From Symbiodinium natans (Eukaryota > Sar > Dinophyceae > Suessiales > Symbiodiniaceae), in assembly GCA_905221605.1 (NCBI GenBank), contig CAJNDS010002707.1:159501-223500 (forward strand): a DNA stretch of 64,000 nt. The letters are read 5' to 3'. The notes below the pieces were generated by a model. That model was not told where the DNA came from. It made no database searches and was given only the letters and a program-made list of their open reading frames with translations. The position numbers were made by a program, and so were the translations under genes. Positions within the stretch are counted from its first letter, which is position 1; each line of letters opens with the position of its first letter. Below, piece after piece: positions 1 through 11,353 of this stretch.

Positions 1-194
1 GGACTTCTAGGCTCTACAGGCTTGTACGGTTCCAGGTTCAGGGTGTACGTCCGCGTCTGGTAGATTCTCAGCCCGTGGAACTGCTGATCTGGACATCGCC
101 CCGCGCCCCCCCCCCTCAAACAAAACAACTTGGAAAAGCACGAGGCTTTCAAGTGCACTGCTACGATCTGCTAAATCTGCTACGTATCACGAGG

Positions 195-561
195 CAGCAG
201 CGGCCAGGACGGATCTTGAGTTTTGCTCAGGTCCTCCAGCTCGCTGCAGCTTCTCAGCACCGACAGCAGACCGGCGGCGCCCGCAGCGCCCTCGCAACCG
301 TAGTCGAAACACCTCGGACGGCGATGTCAACGTGGGAAAAGGGGGCGGTGGGGCCAAGCGTCCAGAGGCCCGGCCCTTCTCTCCCCTGCCCCTCCCCTGT
401 CTAAATCCCTTTAAACCCTCCCGAAAACAAAAAAGCAGACGCAGCGCCCTCCGAGGCGCCGAGCGAAGCGCGCTCTTTTCAGCTTCGGCCACTGGGCGCG
501 CTCGAGCTGCCGCCACGCGTCCGCCGGGACTTGGGAACACCACGCCATGTCGAGGTCCTGG
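195..561 (-). pseudogene. LRR exon pair, unit 1
   Basis: Read on the minus strand, 561-451 encodes one LRR of the pattern QDLDMxxCxQVPADAWRQLE followed by QWPKLKRARF. The stretch 315-195 encodes a second pattern, CEGAAGAAGLLSVLRSCSEL followed by EDL. Together they resemble one long ribonuclease-inhibitor-type repeat split by about 130 bp that does not continue the pattern and is probably an intron. This is the best preserved unit. No start codon or complete reading frame links it to the other units, so it is called a gene fragment or pseudogene; it could still be two internal exons of a live LRR gene. Confidence 0.5.
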
Positions 562-1019
562 CTTCTCTTTTTGGCCGGCGTCCCCTTCGCCCCATCAAGG
601 CGGGGAACGGGTCACACGGCAAACTGGGCTGTAGCGAAAGCATTTCGAAAGCCATTCAATGCTTCAGGGTTGAGTCTTCCTTGGGCGTCTTTGGCTGGAA
701 CTTTAGTTCAGAATGCTGCCCACAATCTCGGAGATCTGAAGGCCTGAGGACAGAAACCCACCTGAACTGAAAAGCCCATGCAACCCCACCCTGCGGTGAA
801 CCTTGAAGCGAAGCGATGCTCCAAGACGCCGTCTCTGAGAAAGGACTTCTAGGCTCTACAGGCTTGTACGGTTGCTGCGTCTAGTAGATTCTCAACCCAT
901 GGAACTGCAGACCTGGACATCGCCCCGCACCCCCCACAAAAAGGAACTTAGAAAAACCACAAGGCTTTCAAGTGCACTGCTGCGTTCTGCTAAATCTGCT
1001 ACGTATCACGAAGCAGCAG

Positions 1020-1380
1020 CGCAGCCAGGACGGATCTTGGGTTTTACTCGGGTCCTCCAGCTCGCGGCAGCGGCCCAGCACCAACAGCAGACCGGCGGCG
1101 CCCGCAGCGCCCGCGCATTCTTTGTCAAAACACCTCGGACGGCGATGTCAACGTGGGAAAAGAGGGGGCCAAGCGTCCAGTGGCCCAGCCCTTCTCCCCC
1201 CTGCCCATCCCCTAAAGCCAAACCCAAAACCGTCCAAAAAACAAAAACCAGACGCAGCGCCCTCCGAGGCGCACCGTGAAGCGCGCTCTTTTCAGCTTCG
1301 GCCACTCAGCGTGCTCGAGCTGCCGCCACGCGACCGCCGGGACTTGGAAACACCGCCACATGTCGAGGTCCTGGCATGGC
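1020..1380 (-). pseudogene. LRR exon pair, unit 2
   Basis: The minus strand shows the same two blocks as unit 1. At 1378-1262 it encodes DLDMWRCFQVPAVAWRQLEH followed by PKLKRARF; at 1140-1020 it encodes CAGAAGAAGLLLVLGRCREL followed by EDPSKTQDPSW. Leucine spacing and the CRELED turn are those of an LRR. It lies about 800 bp from unit 1, matching the duplication period. Confidence 0.5.
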
Positions 1381-1706
1381 GTCCCCTGGGCTCTTTTAGG
1401 CGCCAGCTCCACTCTGGAGGCTGCGTCGAGAGATGAAGACCACACTATCAACACTGTGCCCACACTGTGCCCACGCTACCCTCAAAAGCGGCGTGAAACT
1501 TCTCGCGAACCTCTTGAACGTTGGCTACGTCATGTCGTGTCCTGGAGATTGTCATAAGGACTGCCCAACAGCAGCCCGACAGCAAGCTGCACTTCCTCTG
1601 GTGCTTCCGGGATGATCACAGACGTAGGTGTCTTCATCCGGTGCATTGCATGCAGCTTCACGTGGACCACCCGCAGCTCGTCTGGCGTGCCGGCACCTCC
1701 ATGCAG

Positions 1707-1790
1707 AATGCTGCATGGACAATGCTGCATGGACAATGCCGCATGGACAATGCTGCATGGACAATGCTTGGTGGACAATGCGCCACGATC
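1707..1790. repeat. 14 bp tandem repeat (aatgctgcatggac)n
   Basis: About five to six consecutive copies of a 14 bp unit are present with few substitutions. The same unit produces meaningless repetitive peptides in several frames, so no gene is called here. The rest of 1390-2630 holds only C-rich cttgcccca-type repeats (about 2160-2260) and nothing recognisable as coding. Confidence 0.85.
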
Positions 1791-2629
1791 AGCATGAGTG
1801 TAACGGTATGCTCCGATAAGGCGCGGCTGATCACCCTAATGCAACAGGGCAGCTGCAACCACTTTCGGGTGCTGCTCAAACACGAAAACTACGATGACTA
1901 CATCACTCACCAAAAAACGAGACCGAGATAGCGCAAGGCCACACGGCAACCAGGCGGAAGAACAGAACAGGAGGAGAGCATCCCCAATGTGCAGCCGGTG
2001 TCAACATTGCTTGCAGCTGCACCATGCCTATCCATCCACAAGCTTGCTACAAGCTCTTCTCCTCCGCCTCCTTCCGGACGTTACTCTTGCGAGAATCCCG
2101 TGTTTGTAGCGTCAAATACTGCTCCTGGCTTACCGGCGCGGCACCGCTATTTCAGCGCTTGCCCTTGCCCCACTTGCCCCACTTGCCATATCTGCACCGC
2201 TAACCGATTTCTGCCACTTGCCCGGCTTGCCCGACTTGCTTCACTTGCCCTATGTCTCCCCCCCCCCTCGCCCCCTGGTCTTCCGCCCTCCTGTCCGAAC
2301 TCTTCCCTTCCTGGCCAAAAGGGCAAGCAGCAAGCGGGGCAAGGGGGACACGCGGCTCCTCGCCACTTGGGCAGATGATGCGTCAAAGGCCGATTCAATG
2401 CGGGCGCCATCTCCCACATCATCTGGGCAGCAGGCCCAGCAGACATTTATCTCCGGGGCGTCCGGCACCAGCAACAGCACCGTGTAGCAGGCCGAGGCCC
2501 GAGACCAGACCATGCTGGATTCGTAAAGTGTCACGACGGATGCTTCATAATGCTTCTGGGTGTGCTGTGCTGAAAACAACAAAGATTTGCGGAGGAGGGG
2601 GCGGCTGAGGGAGCTCATCTCTCCAGAGG

Positions 2630-2835
2630 AGGGTAAACTCAGTACCCTTGCCCTGCCTGGGCAGTCGCGCAAACTTCCGCGCAGCCTCTCCAGGTGCTCT
2701 TCCGGGACGCCCTCGTGGTTTCGAAGAGCGGGCCAGGCGTCGTCAGGCAGCTGCTCCCAGGCGTCGGCAGGGATTTGATGGCAATCGTCGAGATCGAGCT
2801 CCTGGGAAGCGACCAAATCAAGCTCTGCAGAGCGC
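2630..2835 (-). pseudogene. Isolated, diverged LRR block (unit 3)
   Basis: Minus-strand reading gives ELDLDDCHQIPADAWEQLPD followed by DAWPAL, a clear LRR. It departs more from the other units but has the same IPADAW core and length. The surrounding open frame (2903-2250) becomes low-complexity downstream, so only this block is supported. It is probably an older repeat of the same gene, predating the recent duplication. Confidence 0.45.
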
Positions 2836-2999
2836 ATTGTATCGGTTGAAGCAGCAGGGCAGGGCACCACGATCACGACGAAGCAGCACTGGCCAGGACG
2901 CATCTTAAAAAGACCTTGCGAGCTCTTGGCAGCACTTCACCCCCAACACATTCGCAACTTTCGGAGATCATGTGCCCAATTACGTCTCGGGAAGGAGCA

Positions 3000-3360
3000 G
3001 TGGCCAGGACGGATCTTGCGATTTGCTCGGGTCCTCCAGCTGGCGGCAGCTGCCCAGCACCGCCAGCAGACCGACGGTGCCCGCAGCGCCCTCGCAATCT
3101 TTGCCAAAACACCTCGGCCGTCCGATGTCAATATGGGAAAAAGGAGGGGGGCCAAGCGTCCAGAGGCCCAGCCCTTCTCTCCCCTGCCCCTCCCCTGTCT
3201 AAATCCCTTTAAACCCTCCAAAAAGCAAAGAAAAAAGCAGACGCAGCGCCCTCCGAGGCGCCGAGCGAAGCGCGCTCTTTTTAGCTTCGGCCACTGGGCG
3301 CGCTCGAGCTGCCGCCACGCGTCCGCCGGGACTTGGGAACACCCCCCCATGTCGAGGTCC
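3000..3360 (-). pseudogene. LRR exon pair, unit 4
   Basis: This is the duplicate of unit 1. The minus strand encodes DMGGCSQVPADAWRQLERAQ and the following WPKLKRARF at 3360-3240, and CEGAAGTVGLLAVLGSCRQL at 3125-3000. The intervening spacer again breaks the repeat pattern. Flanks are nearly identical to those of unit 1. Confidence 0.5.
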
Positions 3361-3824
3361 TGGCTTCTCTTTTTGGCCGGCGTCCCCTTCGCCCCATCAA
3401 GGCGGGGAACGGGTCACACGGCAAACTGGGCTGTAGCGAAAGCATTTCGAAAGCCACTCAATGCTTCAGGGTTGAGTCTTCCTTGGGCGTCTTTGGCTGG
3501 AACTTTAGTTCAGAATGCTGCCCACAATCTCGGAGATCTGAAGGCCTAAGGACAGAAACCCACCTGAACTGAAAAGCCCATGCAACCCCACCCTGCGGTG
3601 AACCTTGAAGCGAAGCGATGCTCCAAGACGCCGTCTCTGAGAAAGGACTTCTAGGCTCTACAGGCTTGTACGGTTGCTGCGTCGAGTAGATTCTCAACCC
3701 GTGGAACTGCAGACCTGGACATCGCCCTGCACCCCCCACAAAAAGGAACTTAGAATAACCACAAGGCTTTCAAGTGCACTGCTACGATCGGCTAAAGCTG
3801 CTACGTATCACGAAGCAGCAGCGC

Positions 3825-4185
3825 GGACAGGACGGATCTCGGGTTTCTGCTCGGGTCCTCCAGCTCGCGGCAGCTGCCCAGCACAGACAGCAGACCGGCG
3901 GCGCCCGCAGCGCCCTCGCAAAAGTAGCCGAAACACCTCGGACGGCGATGTCAACGTGGGAAAAGGGGGTGGGGGGCCAAGCGTCCAGTGGCCCAGCCCT
4001 TCTCTCCCCTGCCCTCCCCTGTCTAAATCCCTTGAAGCCCTCCAAAGAAAGAAAGCAGACGCAGCGCCCTCCGAGGCGCATTGCGAAGCGCGCTCTTTTC
4101 AGCTTCGGCCACTGGGCGTGCTCGAGCTGCCGCCACGCGTCCGCCGGGACTTGGTCACACCCCTCCATGTCGAGGTCCTGGCATC
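3825..4185 (-). pseudogene. LRR exon pair, unit 5
   Basis: Minus strand: QDLDMEGCDQVPADAWRQLE, then HAQWPKLKRARF, at 4185-4060; and the GAAGAAGLL / CRELED-type block at 3950-3825. It is the duplicate of unit 2 in the second copy of the segmental duplication. Confidence 0.5.
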
Positions 4186-5074
4186 TCTTTTGGCCGGCGT
4201 CCCTTCGCCCCATCAAAGGGGGGGAACGGGTCACACGCACGGCAAACTGGGCTGTAGCGAAAGCATTTCGACAGCCACTCAATGCTTCAGGGTTGAATCT
4301 TCCTTGGGCGTCTTTGGCTGGAACTTTAGTTCACAATGCTGCTCTCACAATCTCGGAGATCTGAAGGCCTGAGGACAGAAACCCACCTGCAACCCCCCCC
4401 CTGTGTTGAACCTTAGCTTTAGGCGATGCTCCAAGACTCCGTCTAGGCGGCTCTGAGAAAGGACTTCTAGACTCTACAGGTTCAGGGTGCGCGTCTGGCT
4501 GCGTCTAGTAGATTCTCAACCCGTGGAACTGCCGACCTGGACATCGCCCCTCGCCCCCCAAAAAAACAAACTTACAAGACTTGTTCTTCACGCACGGCTT
4601 CGCTTGGATGCACTGAAATGCCAAATGAGCTCGACAGCCACTGGAGATATGTCTGCACCTACTGCTTTGCTGTGCACGTTCTGGCCAGGCAGCGTCTCAA
4701 TCAATACAAACCGTAGGTGGACGACACTCCACCGGTTTTCTGATATCTGATAGACACATGCCAAACCAACATCACACAAGAGGTGTCCCTTGAAGGCAGA
4801 GAGGAATGGGTGGCGCAAGAAGCGCAAAAGCCATCCTCCATAACCTTCCGACAATTTAATGACATCCAGGGTGGGCGGGCTTGGGAAGAAAGACCAAAAC
4901 TAGGCCTGAGAAGAAGGCCTTGAAAGGAAACCCTGAGGAATGGAGACATGCGAACACGATGTCTTCAGAAAAGTTTTGTATCAACAAACAGCTTTGTTGG
5001 CGAGAAAAAACACAAGGCTTTCAAGTGCACTTCTACGATCTGCTAAATCTGCTACGTATCACGAAGCAGCAGCG

Positions 5075-5440
5075 CAGCCAGGACGGATCTTGGGATTCGC
5101 TCGAGTCCTCCAGCTGGCGGCAGCTGCCCAGCACCGCCAGCAGACCGACGGTGCCCGCAGCGCCCTCGCAATCTTTGCCAAAACACCTCGGCCGTCCGAT
5201 GTCAATATGGGAAAAAGGAGGGGGGCCAAGCGTCCAGAGGCCCAGCCCTTCTCTCCCCTGCCCCTCCCCTGCCCCTGAATCCCTTTCAACCCTCCAAAAA
5301 ACAGAAAGCAGACGCAGCGCCCTCCAGGGCGCCGAGCGAAGCACGCTCTTTTCAGCTTCGGCCACTGGGCGCGCTCGAGCTGCCGCCACGCGTCCGCCGG
5401 GACTCTTTGACACCACCCCATGTCGAGGTCCTGGCATCTC
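5075..5440 (-). pseudogene. LRR exon pair, unit 6
   Basis: Minus strand: QDLDMGWCQRVPADAWRQLE followed by RAQWPKLKRACF at 5440-5310, and CEGAAGTVGLLAVLGSCRQL followed by EDSSESQDPSW at 5205-5075. Flanking sequence resembles units 1 and 4 but is interrupted by unrelated DNA between 4560 and 5000, which itself shows no recognisable gene. Confidence 0.5.
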
Positions 5441-5689
5441 TTTTGGCCGGCGTCCCCTTCGCCCCAGCAAGGGGGGAAGGGGTCACACAGCCAACTGGGC
5501 TGCAGGGTGAGTAGTGAGCGCATCGTACAATCTCGGGTGTGGGACCATGTTTTTTCAAGCACTATGTCACGCAGTGGGATGAAGACCAAGCCTCTAGGCT
5601 CTGCAGACTTGCACGGTTCAGGGTTCAGGCGCATGTCTGGAAGATTCTCAGAGGCCACCTTGACGTCAGGCCCCAAAAACTACGTATCA

Positions 5690-6050
5690 CGAAGCAGCAG
5701 CAGTGGTCGGGACTGGTCGGGTCCTCAAGCTCCCGGCAGTGGCCCAGGGCCAACAGCAGCCCGGCGGCGCCCGCAGCGGCACCTTCGCAATCTAAGCCAA
5801 AACACCTGGGACAGTGGCATAACGGGGATCAAGGGTTCAAAGGCCCAGCCCATGACCTGTCCTGCGACTCCCAAAAACAGAAGAAGCACCCTCCGAGGGC
5901 TCAGAGACACAATGGTTTCAAAAAGCACCCTCTCCGCCGAGGCGCGCGACAAAGCTGGCCTTCCTGAGCTTCCACCACTGGGCGTGCTCGCAGCGCTGCC
6001 ACGCTTGCGAACTTACCCTGCAGAACCTATCAAGATGCAATGCTGTTGGC
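5690..6050 (-). pseudogene. LRR exon pair, unit 7 (most diverged)
   Basis: Minus strand encodes ALHLDRFCRVSSQAWQRCEH followed by WWKLRKASF near 6035-5935, then CEGAAAGAAGLLLALGHCRE followed by LEDP near 5810-5690. This is the 5'-most LRR in transcription order. It joins the others in order and orientation, which argues that the array derives from one multi-repeat LRR gene. Confidence 0.45.
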
Positions 6051-6274
6051 GTCGCGCGATGGACAAGCTCAACGATGGATTCCTGGGTGATTTCCTCGGA
6101 TTCGCTGAGTGCGCCTGAATGGATTTGGGCGCCTGCTCCATACAGCAGGAGCGACTCCAAACCATTCTTGTTGAGGCCTCGCACCTCACTTGACAAAACA
6201 TTCTCTTAAAAGCTGACCTTTACGACTCTATGCAACTCTGCAGAGACCTACGGCCTGCCCACACCTGTAAGGAT

Positions 6275-8139
6275 TCACTGGAAGGCTTTCCGTGTCCGGG
6301 TCGCCGCCTCTTCGGTCTTCAGGCTGACGATATAAGTGCGCTTTCCCCCCTGTAAGGCCGAGAGGACCGCCTTCGGCACCTGAGCCTGATCTTCTGAGTT
6401 TCGAAAGGCGGCCAGCAAGGCCGAGTAGGTGATGATCCGGTCACCTAGCAGCACCACAAAGAGAGCGCAAAGCCCGAGGATGCGAGCATTGCTGCCCAGT
6501 CTACGACTGTCAGATTGCCTGATTCCAGAGGTGCGAAGACAGGATTGTCCAAATATCGGCCGCGCAAACCTCAAGCATGGTGCTGCACAGTACTTGTACA
6601 TCTTTATCGACACTTCTTCAAAGCGACTGAAGAGGCAGAGCGCCATCCAGCTGAGAGCGCTGATCACCTCAGCTCCGCCACGCATGTGACAATGTGATAC
6701 GGTCGGATAGAATGTGCCTCTCTCACATTGCCTCAGGAAATGGGAGGCCAAGCTCGACGCAAGCCATGTGAGCAGCAGCTCATCCGGCAAGACCTTCGAT
6801 GTCCCGGATACTACTGTCATGTAGGTTTGAGAGAACATCATATGTCTTGGATGCGGGTCATTCTTTGGGGTCTTTCGGCTCGCGCCCTCAAACATTCGCC
6901 TTGGAATCTGATGGAGCCCCGCCCGCTCGCAGCACGAGTTGGGCACCACCGGCGGCAGCAACCAGCAGCACGTGAATCACCAAAGAGCGCCTGTCCAAGA
7001 AACTACAAGCCATTGTGCTCAGAGGCCCCCACCTTCCCTGGCCCTACTAGTTCATACTACTGTTCATACTGCGGTAATAGCTGATAACTAGCTGTACGTA
7101 GTGGCACACGAGCCCACCCGCTGACGCACTGACCAAGGAATGCCAAGGGGCCGCAGCGGCAATAACGAGTTCGGCTCCAGAACCTGGCCAGGGTGTCCGA
7201 CCACCGCCGCCTCATTCACAAGGAGACGGAGCGCAACGCGACTTGACTCCACTTGGTCCAAACAACCCTGCTGCCAAGCAGCAGCAACATCGGCCGCACG
7301 AGCAGCATCCCAGAAGCTGATTTTGGCTGCAACCAAGGCAAGCCCGATGGCAACGAAGCTGCCATACTGCAGCCAGCCCCGAACGGAGATGTGGAATATG
7401 TTGTAAGCGAGGACACGGCTAAGGGTCTCTAGGAACCGGGCCAGAACTAGGAGAATAAAAGTCGCCCCAAAGCCTAGCTTGCCTGGGAGGTCGAGCACCT
7501 TGGAGTCGGTTTTGTCCCGAGATGCAAAACCAAACCCCAGGCTCAGGCACGAGACCACAACCGAGAAGGGAATGCCGCTCCCCAGGTTGATATGCATCTC
7601 CAGGGCTGCGACTTCTTCAACGCCACCCCAGGCAGAAATAAGGAAGTTGGTCTGGACCAGGGCGGAGATGGCCGATTCTGCGACCTAAGCGGATGTGCCG
7701 GTGCAAACCAGACACTGAGTCCCAATGGCATGGGTGCGTTCGACGCTTCCGGCGCCTCTGCCGTCTTTGCTCCCGCGAGCAGGGGGTGTTTCCTCAGTCC
7801 AAGCGAGCAAGCACAGGCCCCGAGCATCCGAAATGAGTCCTGTAATTAAGCTTTGGTGCTGCCTCAGGCAAGCGGAGACCAACGTCAAGAAGAGCATGAG
7901 GGTCTGCGAAGCCATGGCGAGGAACAGAAGGGGAAGCAGGAGCTGCGGGGTCAGAAGCTTCTGCAGATAATCCTGCTCTGGGGAGTGACGCTTCTTGAAG
8001 CGAATGAGCTCCATGTAGGTGAAGATTGGAGGCAGGAGCATCCCTGCAAAGTTGAGGAAGAAGTACTCGTAGAGCCCGTTTGATGCGAAGAAGACGAGTT
8101 GGTAGATGTCTGAGATGATGTCCGCATAGAACAGACCCT
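6275..8139 (-). CDS. Multi-exon polytopic membrane protein, XK-related-like
   Basis: Several minus-strand exons encode hydrophobic segments. Exon A begins at 8139 after a CCCAG acceptor and encodes DIISDIYQLVFFASNGLYEY, then LLPPIFTYMEL and a leucine-rich segment ending near 7870. Exon B begins at 7684 after TTAG and encodes ESAISALVQTNFL, then two further membrane segments including ARFLETLSRVLAYNIF; it fades out near 7290. Less certain exons at about 6960-6290 carry another membrane segment (ARILGLCALFVVLLGDR). The DxxSD start, the ExxxxxLVQ motif and the aRvLa..iF motif recall XK-related scramblase-family proteins, but that is from memory. Exon joins are not resolved. An unrelated polytopic protein is the main alternative. 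Confidence 0.4.
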
Positions 8140-8577
8140 GGGCTCACAAGACTGTCATTCGGACCGACTCGCCGCAGAATGCTATACTTTCCCAGAACGT
8201 TGCTGGATCTGATCTACGACTTGCGCCAGCAGAATGCGCACACAAGAACGATGCTGTATCTGATCTACGGATTTACGACTTACGACTTGCCAGAGCTCGC
8301 TCTGGCTCACTGAGGCAGCCGCGAAAGTGAGGACAAAGAGATCGAACCAAAAAATCAAAGACTGGCCAGTTGCAGCGTTCATGGTGCTGAGCATGCAAGT
8401 CGCCCCTCTGCTAAACCTGCATCCTGCAATATGGCGCATGGCCGGGCAAACGACCCGTGCTATATGACTTGCTCCATCACTGTACTTGCATCCCACAATG
8501 TGGTGGATGCTTCCTTCCATGGCCCTCAGGGCCATCACCTCTCGGGATAGCAACGCAAAAAAAAAAAAAAAACAGGA
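8140..8577. other. Spacer with no recognisable gene
   Basis: The stretch contains locally repeated gatctacgac / ttacgacttgc motifs and a 16-A run near 8557. No exon pattern is visible on either strand. Confidence 0.5.
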
Positions 8578-9310
8578 CTAACTCGTCGCTCCATCTACTG
8601 AACACGTCAGACCTCGGGCCTGTGGAACACTTGCGATGGTGTCTTGGATGATGTCTGGTTTCGGATCGTTCGCCTTCTCCTGGATCAGCTTCTCCAGTTG
8701 CTCCAGTTCTGGAGGTAGCCACTTGAGGCGCCCTGGGAATCCTAAACTCCTAGACTGCACGTACCGCCGCGAGAGTGGTTCCAGGTACAGCTGCCCTTTG
8801 ATGTCCAAGAGGATGTATGGGTCGTACATTTTGACGAACCCGCCATCAACAGATGCCTGAATACTCAGAGGCACAAGGGGGTTGACTGCAGTCAGCAAGA
8901 GAGCAAGGGCCAAGCCATCCTGACATGCGGCATGTGCAGAGTACGCGTGGAACTGAGCTCCCAGCTTCCTCCCAGTATCGGAAGCCCAGTACTCTCGCAT
9001 CAGTTGGCACAATGAATTCGGAGCGCACGGTCGGCAGCTGGGCCTCTTCCTGTTTCGGACTCGTCAGCCGCAGTGATTGCGCATTGGAGCCAAGCTTCAG
9101 CTCAAGCCGCCGGAGCAGCATGAAGTGTGGGCGCAAGGCATCATCCAGCTGGATATCACCCTCTTCGTCGCATGATATCTCTTGCGGGCATACCAGAGTT
9201 GATATCACGCTTTTCTCAATTGCTGCCACTGTGAGCTCCTCTTCCGGCACCACGCTCCTGACACGCAGCCGCAAAATGTCATCTACAAACGTATAGGAAG
9301 CTGCACTCAT
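8578..9310 (-). pseudogene. Unrecognised protein gene with one frameshift
   Basis: An ATG at 9310 opens a frame starting MSAASYTFVDDILRLRVRSV that runs to about 9008. There the sensible frame shifts by one base and continues (CQLMREYWASDTGRKLGAQF onward) to a stop at 8578, giving about 240 residues in all. Both halves have ordinary globular composition, and the overlap at the shift is short. A very small intron, a sequencing error or a true inactivating indel would all look the same. I recognise no family. The C-terminal half is rich in short hydrophobic strands (DPYILLDIKGQLYLEPLSRR). Confidence 0.45.
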
Positions 9311-10187
9311 GCATGGAACGCCGAAGCACGAGCCTGGAACTCTGTCGCTTTGTGCACGGCCAAGAGAAGCCGACCATGGCTCCCGCAAAGGGTCCACCGC
9401 AGATTCAACAGTCTGACGTTGGACAGCTACACCACACTCTCAGGTCGGGCCTAGTCCACCACGAGCTGATCAAATTGCGGCGGTGCGGCGAAAGTGGCCG
9501 CCCGGCACCAAGCACTGGCGCCGCATGTGAACAAACGATTCTGCCGGTAAAGTGTGAATATATGTGAAAATGACTGAACATGCGAAGAGGCATACAAGTG
9601 CCGGACATTGCACTTGCACATCGACATTTTACTCTGCGCGAATCTTGCCACACCGCTGCTGGAGGTTGGTACACTTGTGGCACCTCTCGCTCGACATGTT
9701 CAGAGATTCTGGCTCCCTGTAGCAGCCAGAAACTTACAGGCCACGACCCGATTTGACTCGTCTGATCAGCGGGTCACGCCACTCTCCATTCATCGCGTAG
9801 GGATTGTAGAGCCGTTCGGAGGGGCATTCTGCTTTTCAGGCATGTGGGAGAGAGACCTGTGCATCTGCATCTCGACCGCCGACACGCCTTTCACCTAGTC
9901 CTTGTCGCAGGTCGACAGCCGGCAGGTGCCGACAGCTTGTCTTGGCAATTCTCCACATGAGTGTAAAGCTTAGCCGGCCGGATGTTTTGGTCTCCAAACT
10001 CGAGCTCCCGAACCTGCCACTAGTCGATGCACAGGAGCACATGAACTAACCCCACAAAAAATCTTCAAAGGAAAGCAAACGCCTCTACTCTACATCTCAA
10101 TGTTTCGCCGGCATATTACAAGATGCGGTTGCAGATACTCTTCTATGATTGGATCGCATTTTGCTTGGCTTGCAAGGGCTCTGAAAG
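9311..10187. other. Stretch with no supported gene
   Basis: Short frames only, on both strands, without family resemblance. It may be intronic or intergenic. Confidence 0.4.
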
Positions 10188-11222
10188 CTAAGAAAACCCG
10201 CTCTGGGTTTCTTTCCTGACTTTTGTAAGGAGAGAAGGAGGGAGGGAGAGGAAGAGAGAGAGAGAGAGAGCGAGAGCGAGAGCGGCTGCGGGGCCTCGGC
10301 CTCGGCCGTCTCGGCGCGGATAGTACGAGGTTGCCGCAGGGGACGTTTGGGTCAAGGCAGCCGTGGCAGGGGAAGCCATGGAGGCCGTCGCCGTGGAGGC
10401 CACGGAGGCCCCCTGGCCTTGCGTTGTCGGCGTGGGTGAAGTTCTTCCCAGGGGCACGGCAGTGACCAAGGTCTCCGGATCCTCTTGCCGAGCATCCAAC
10501 TCAAGGCACGGTCCAGATGCCGTTTTCGCATCTGCCTCTTGTGCTGCACTTCCCATGCTTCCTCCCAGCAGCTCTTCGGCTCGTGCTCTGATGCGCTCAA
10601 GCGAGAATTTCTGCAACTCCTGGAATGGGGCCACCAGCAACGGCGCCTGGTTCCGAAACTCGGCGCCAAAACGCTGCTCCAGCTCGTCCTCGCTCAAATC
10701 CACCAGCAGAGAATTGGAAATGGCGACGATGACATCCCCGGGCTGCAGCTCCTCGCGCGTCTCAAAAAACACTTCATTGAGAATGGGTGCGTCGTGTGCA
10801 TTTGGGTACTGCAACAGCATTGCACTAGCTACCCTCATTATTGCACCTTGGAGCCTGACTTAGAGATAATTCAAGACTGTTATAGACGGTTGTGATCTGG
10901 GACCTGCCTGGGGAGGCGTGTCCTGACACCCGTCCACCAGATAGCCAGCTCGGCTGCACTCCAGCACCAACCCAGCCCCTTGCTCCCCTACACGCAAGGA
11001 GCACTGGCGCAGGCAGATTCCTGAAGTCTCGGATCCAGCCTCCTGACTCTCCACACTCTCCGGCGTCCTCCACTGCGTCTCTCTTTCTCGTCTTTCCACC
11101 CTGGCGCGGAGACGGGCTTCGCGCTGCTGGCGCTTCTCTTCGCTGATGGGGAAGCTCGCAGGCGGCGTCACCCGGAGCTGCAAGAAGCAGTCGTAGATCG
11201 CCTCGGTGAGAAGTTCCACGTT
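10188..11222 (-). CDS. PDZ-like domain protein, C-terminal exons
   Basis: Two minus-strand coding blocks are visible. Block 1 (about 11222-10930) encodes VELLTEAIYDCFLQLRVTPP, a charged helix (EEKRQQREARLRARVERRER) and a strand (GAGLVLECSRAGYLVDGCQ). Block 2 starts near 10838 and continues LNEVFFETREELQPGDVIVA, then LLVDLSEDELEQRFGAEF. The LxPGDVIxxI core and the following strand-helix are those of a PDZ-like module split by a short intron near 10930-10840. A coiled helix (QELQKFSLERIRARAEELL) follows, then an Ala/Thr/Pro tail, with the frame ending at 10188. The tail runs into a GA microsatellite (10245-10285) and may not be real coding sequence. Confidence 0.45.
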
Positions 11223-11353
11223 GGTGATTTTTCTGGGGGGGTTTATGATATTAGGGGGGTACCTTGTTGGGATCCTTCTAAGGGAATCCTACGATTTGGG
11301 GGTCAATATTTAGGGTCTCATGTTTTCGTAAAACCCCATTTTGGGGGAGTCTC

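Larger units (their letters stand above)
1..4190. repeat. Segmental duplication, offset about 2.8 kb, of ~0.8 kb subunits
   Basis: The block 1-1380 recurs, diverged by small indels, at about 2997-4190. Subunits begin with ggacttctaggctctacagg at 1, 843 and 3645, and again at 4461 (diverged). The stretch 563-842 is almost identical to 3361-3644. Each subunit carries one pair of LRR-coding blocks on the minus strand, annotated separately. The high identity outside the coding blocks implies fairly recent duplication. Confidence 0.8.
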
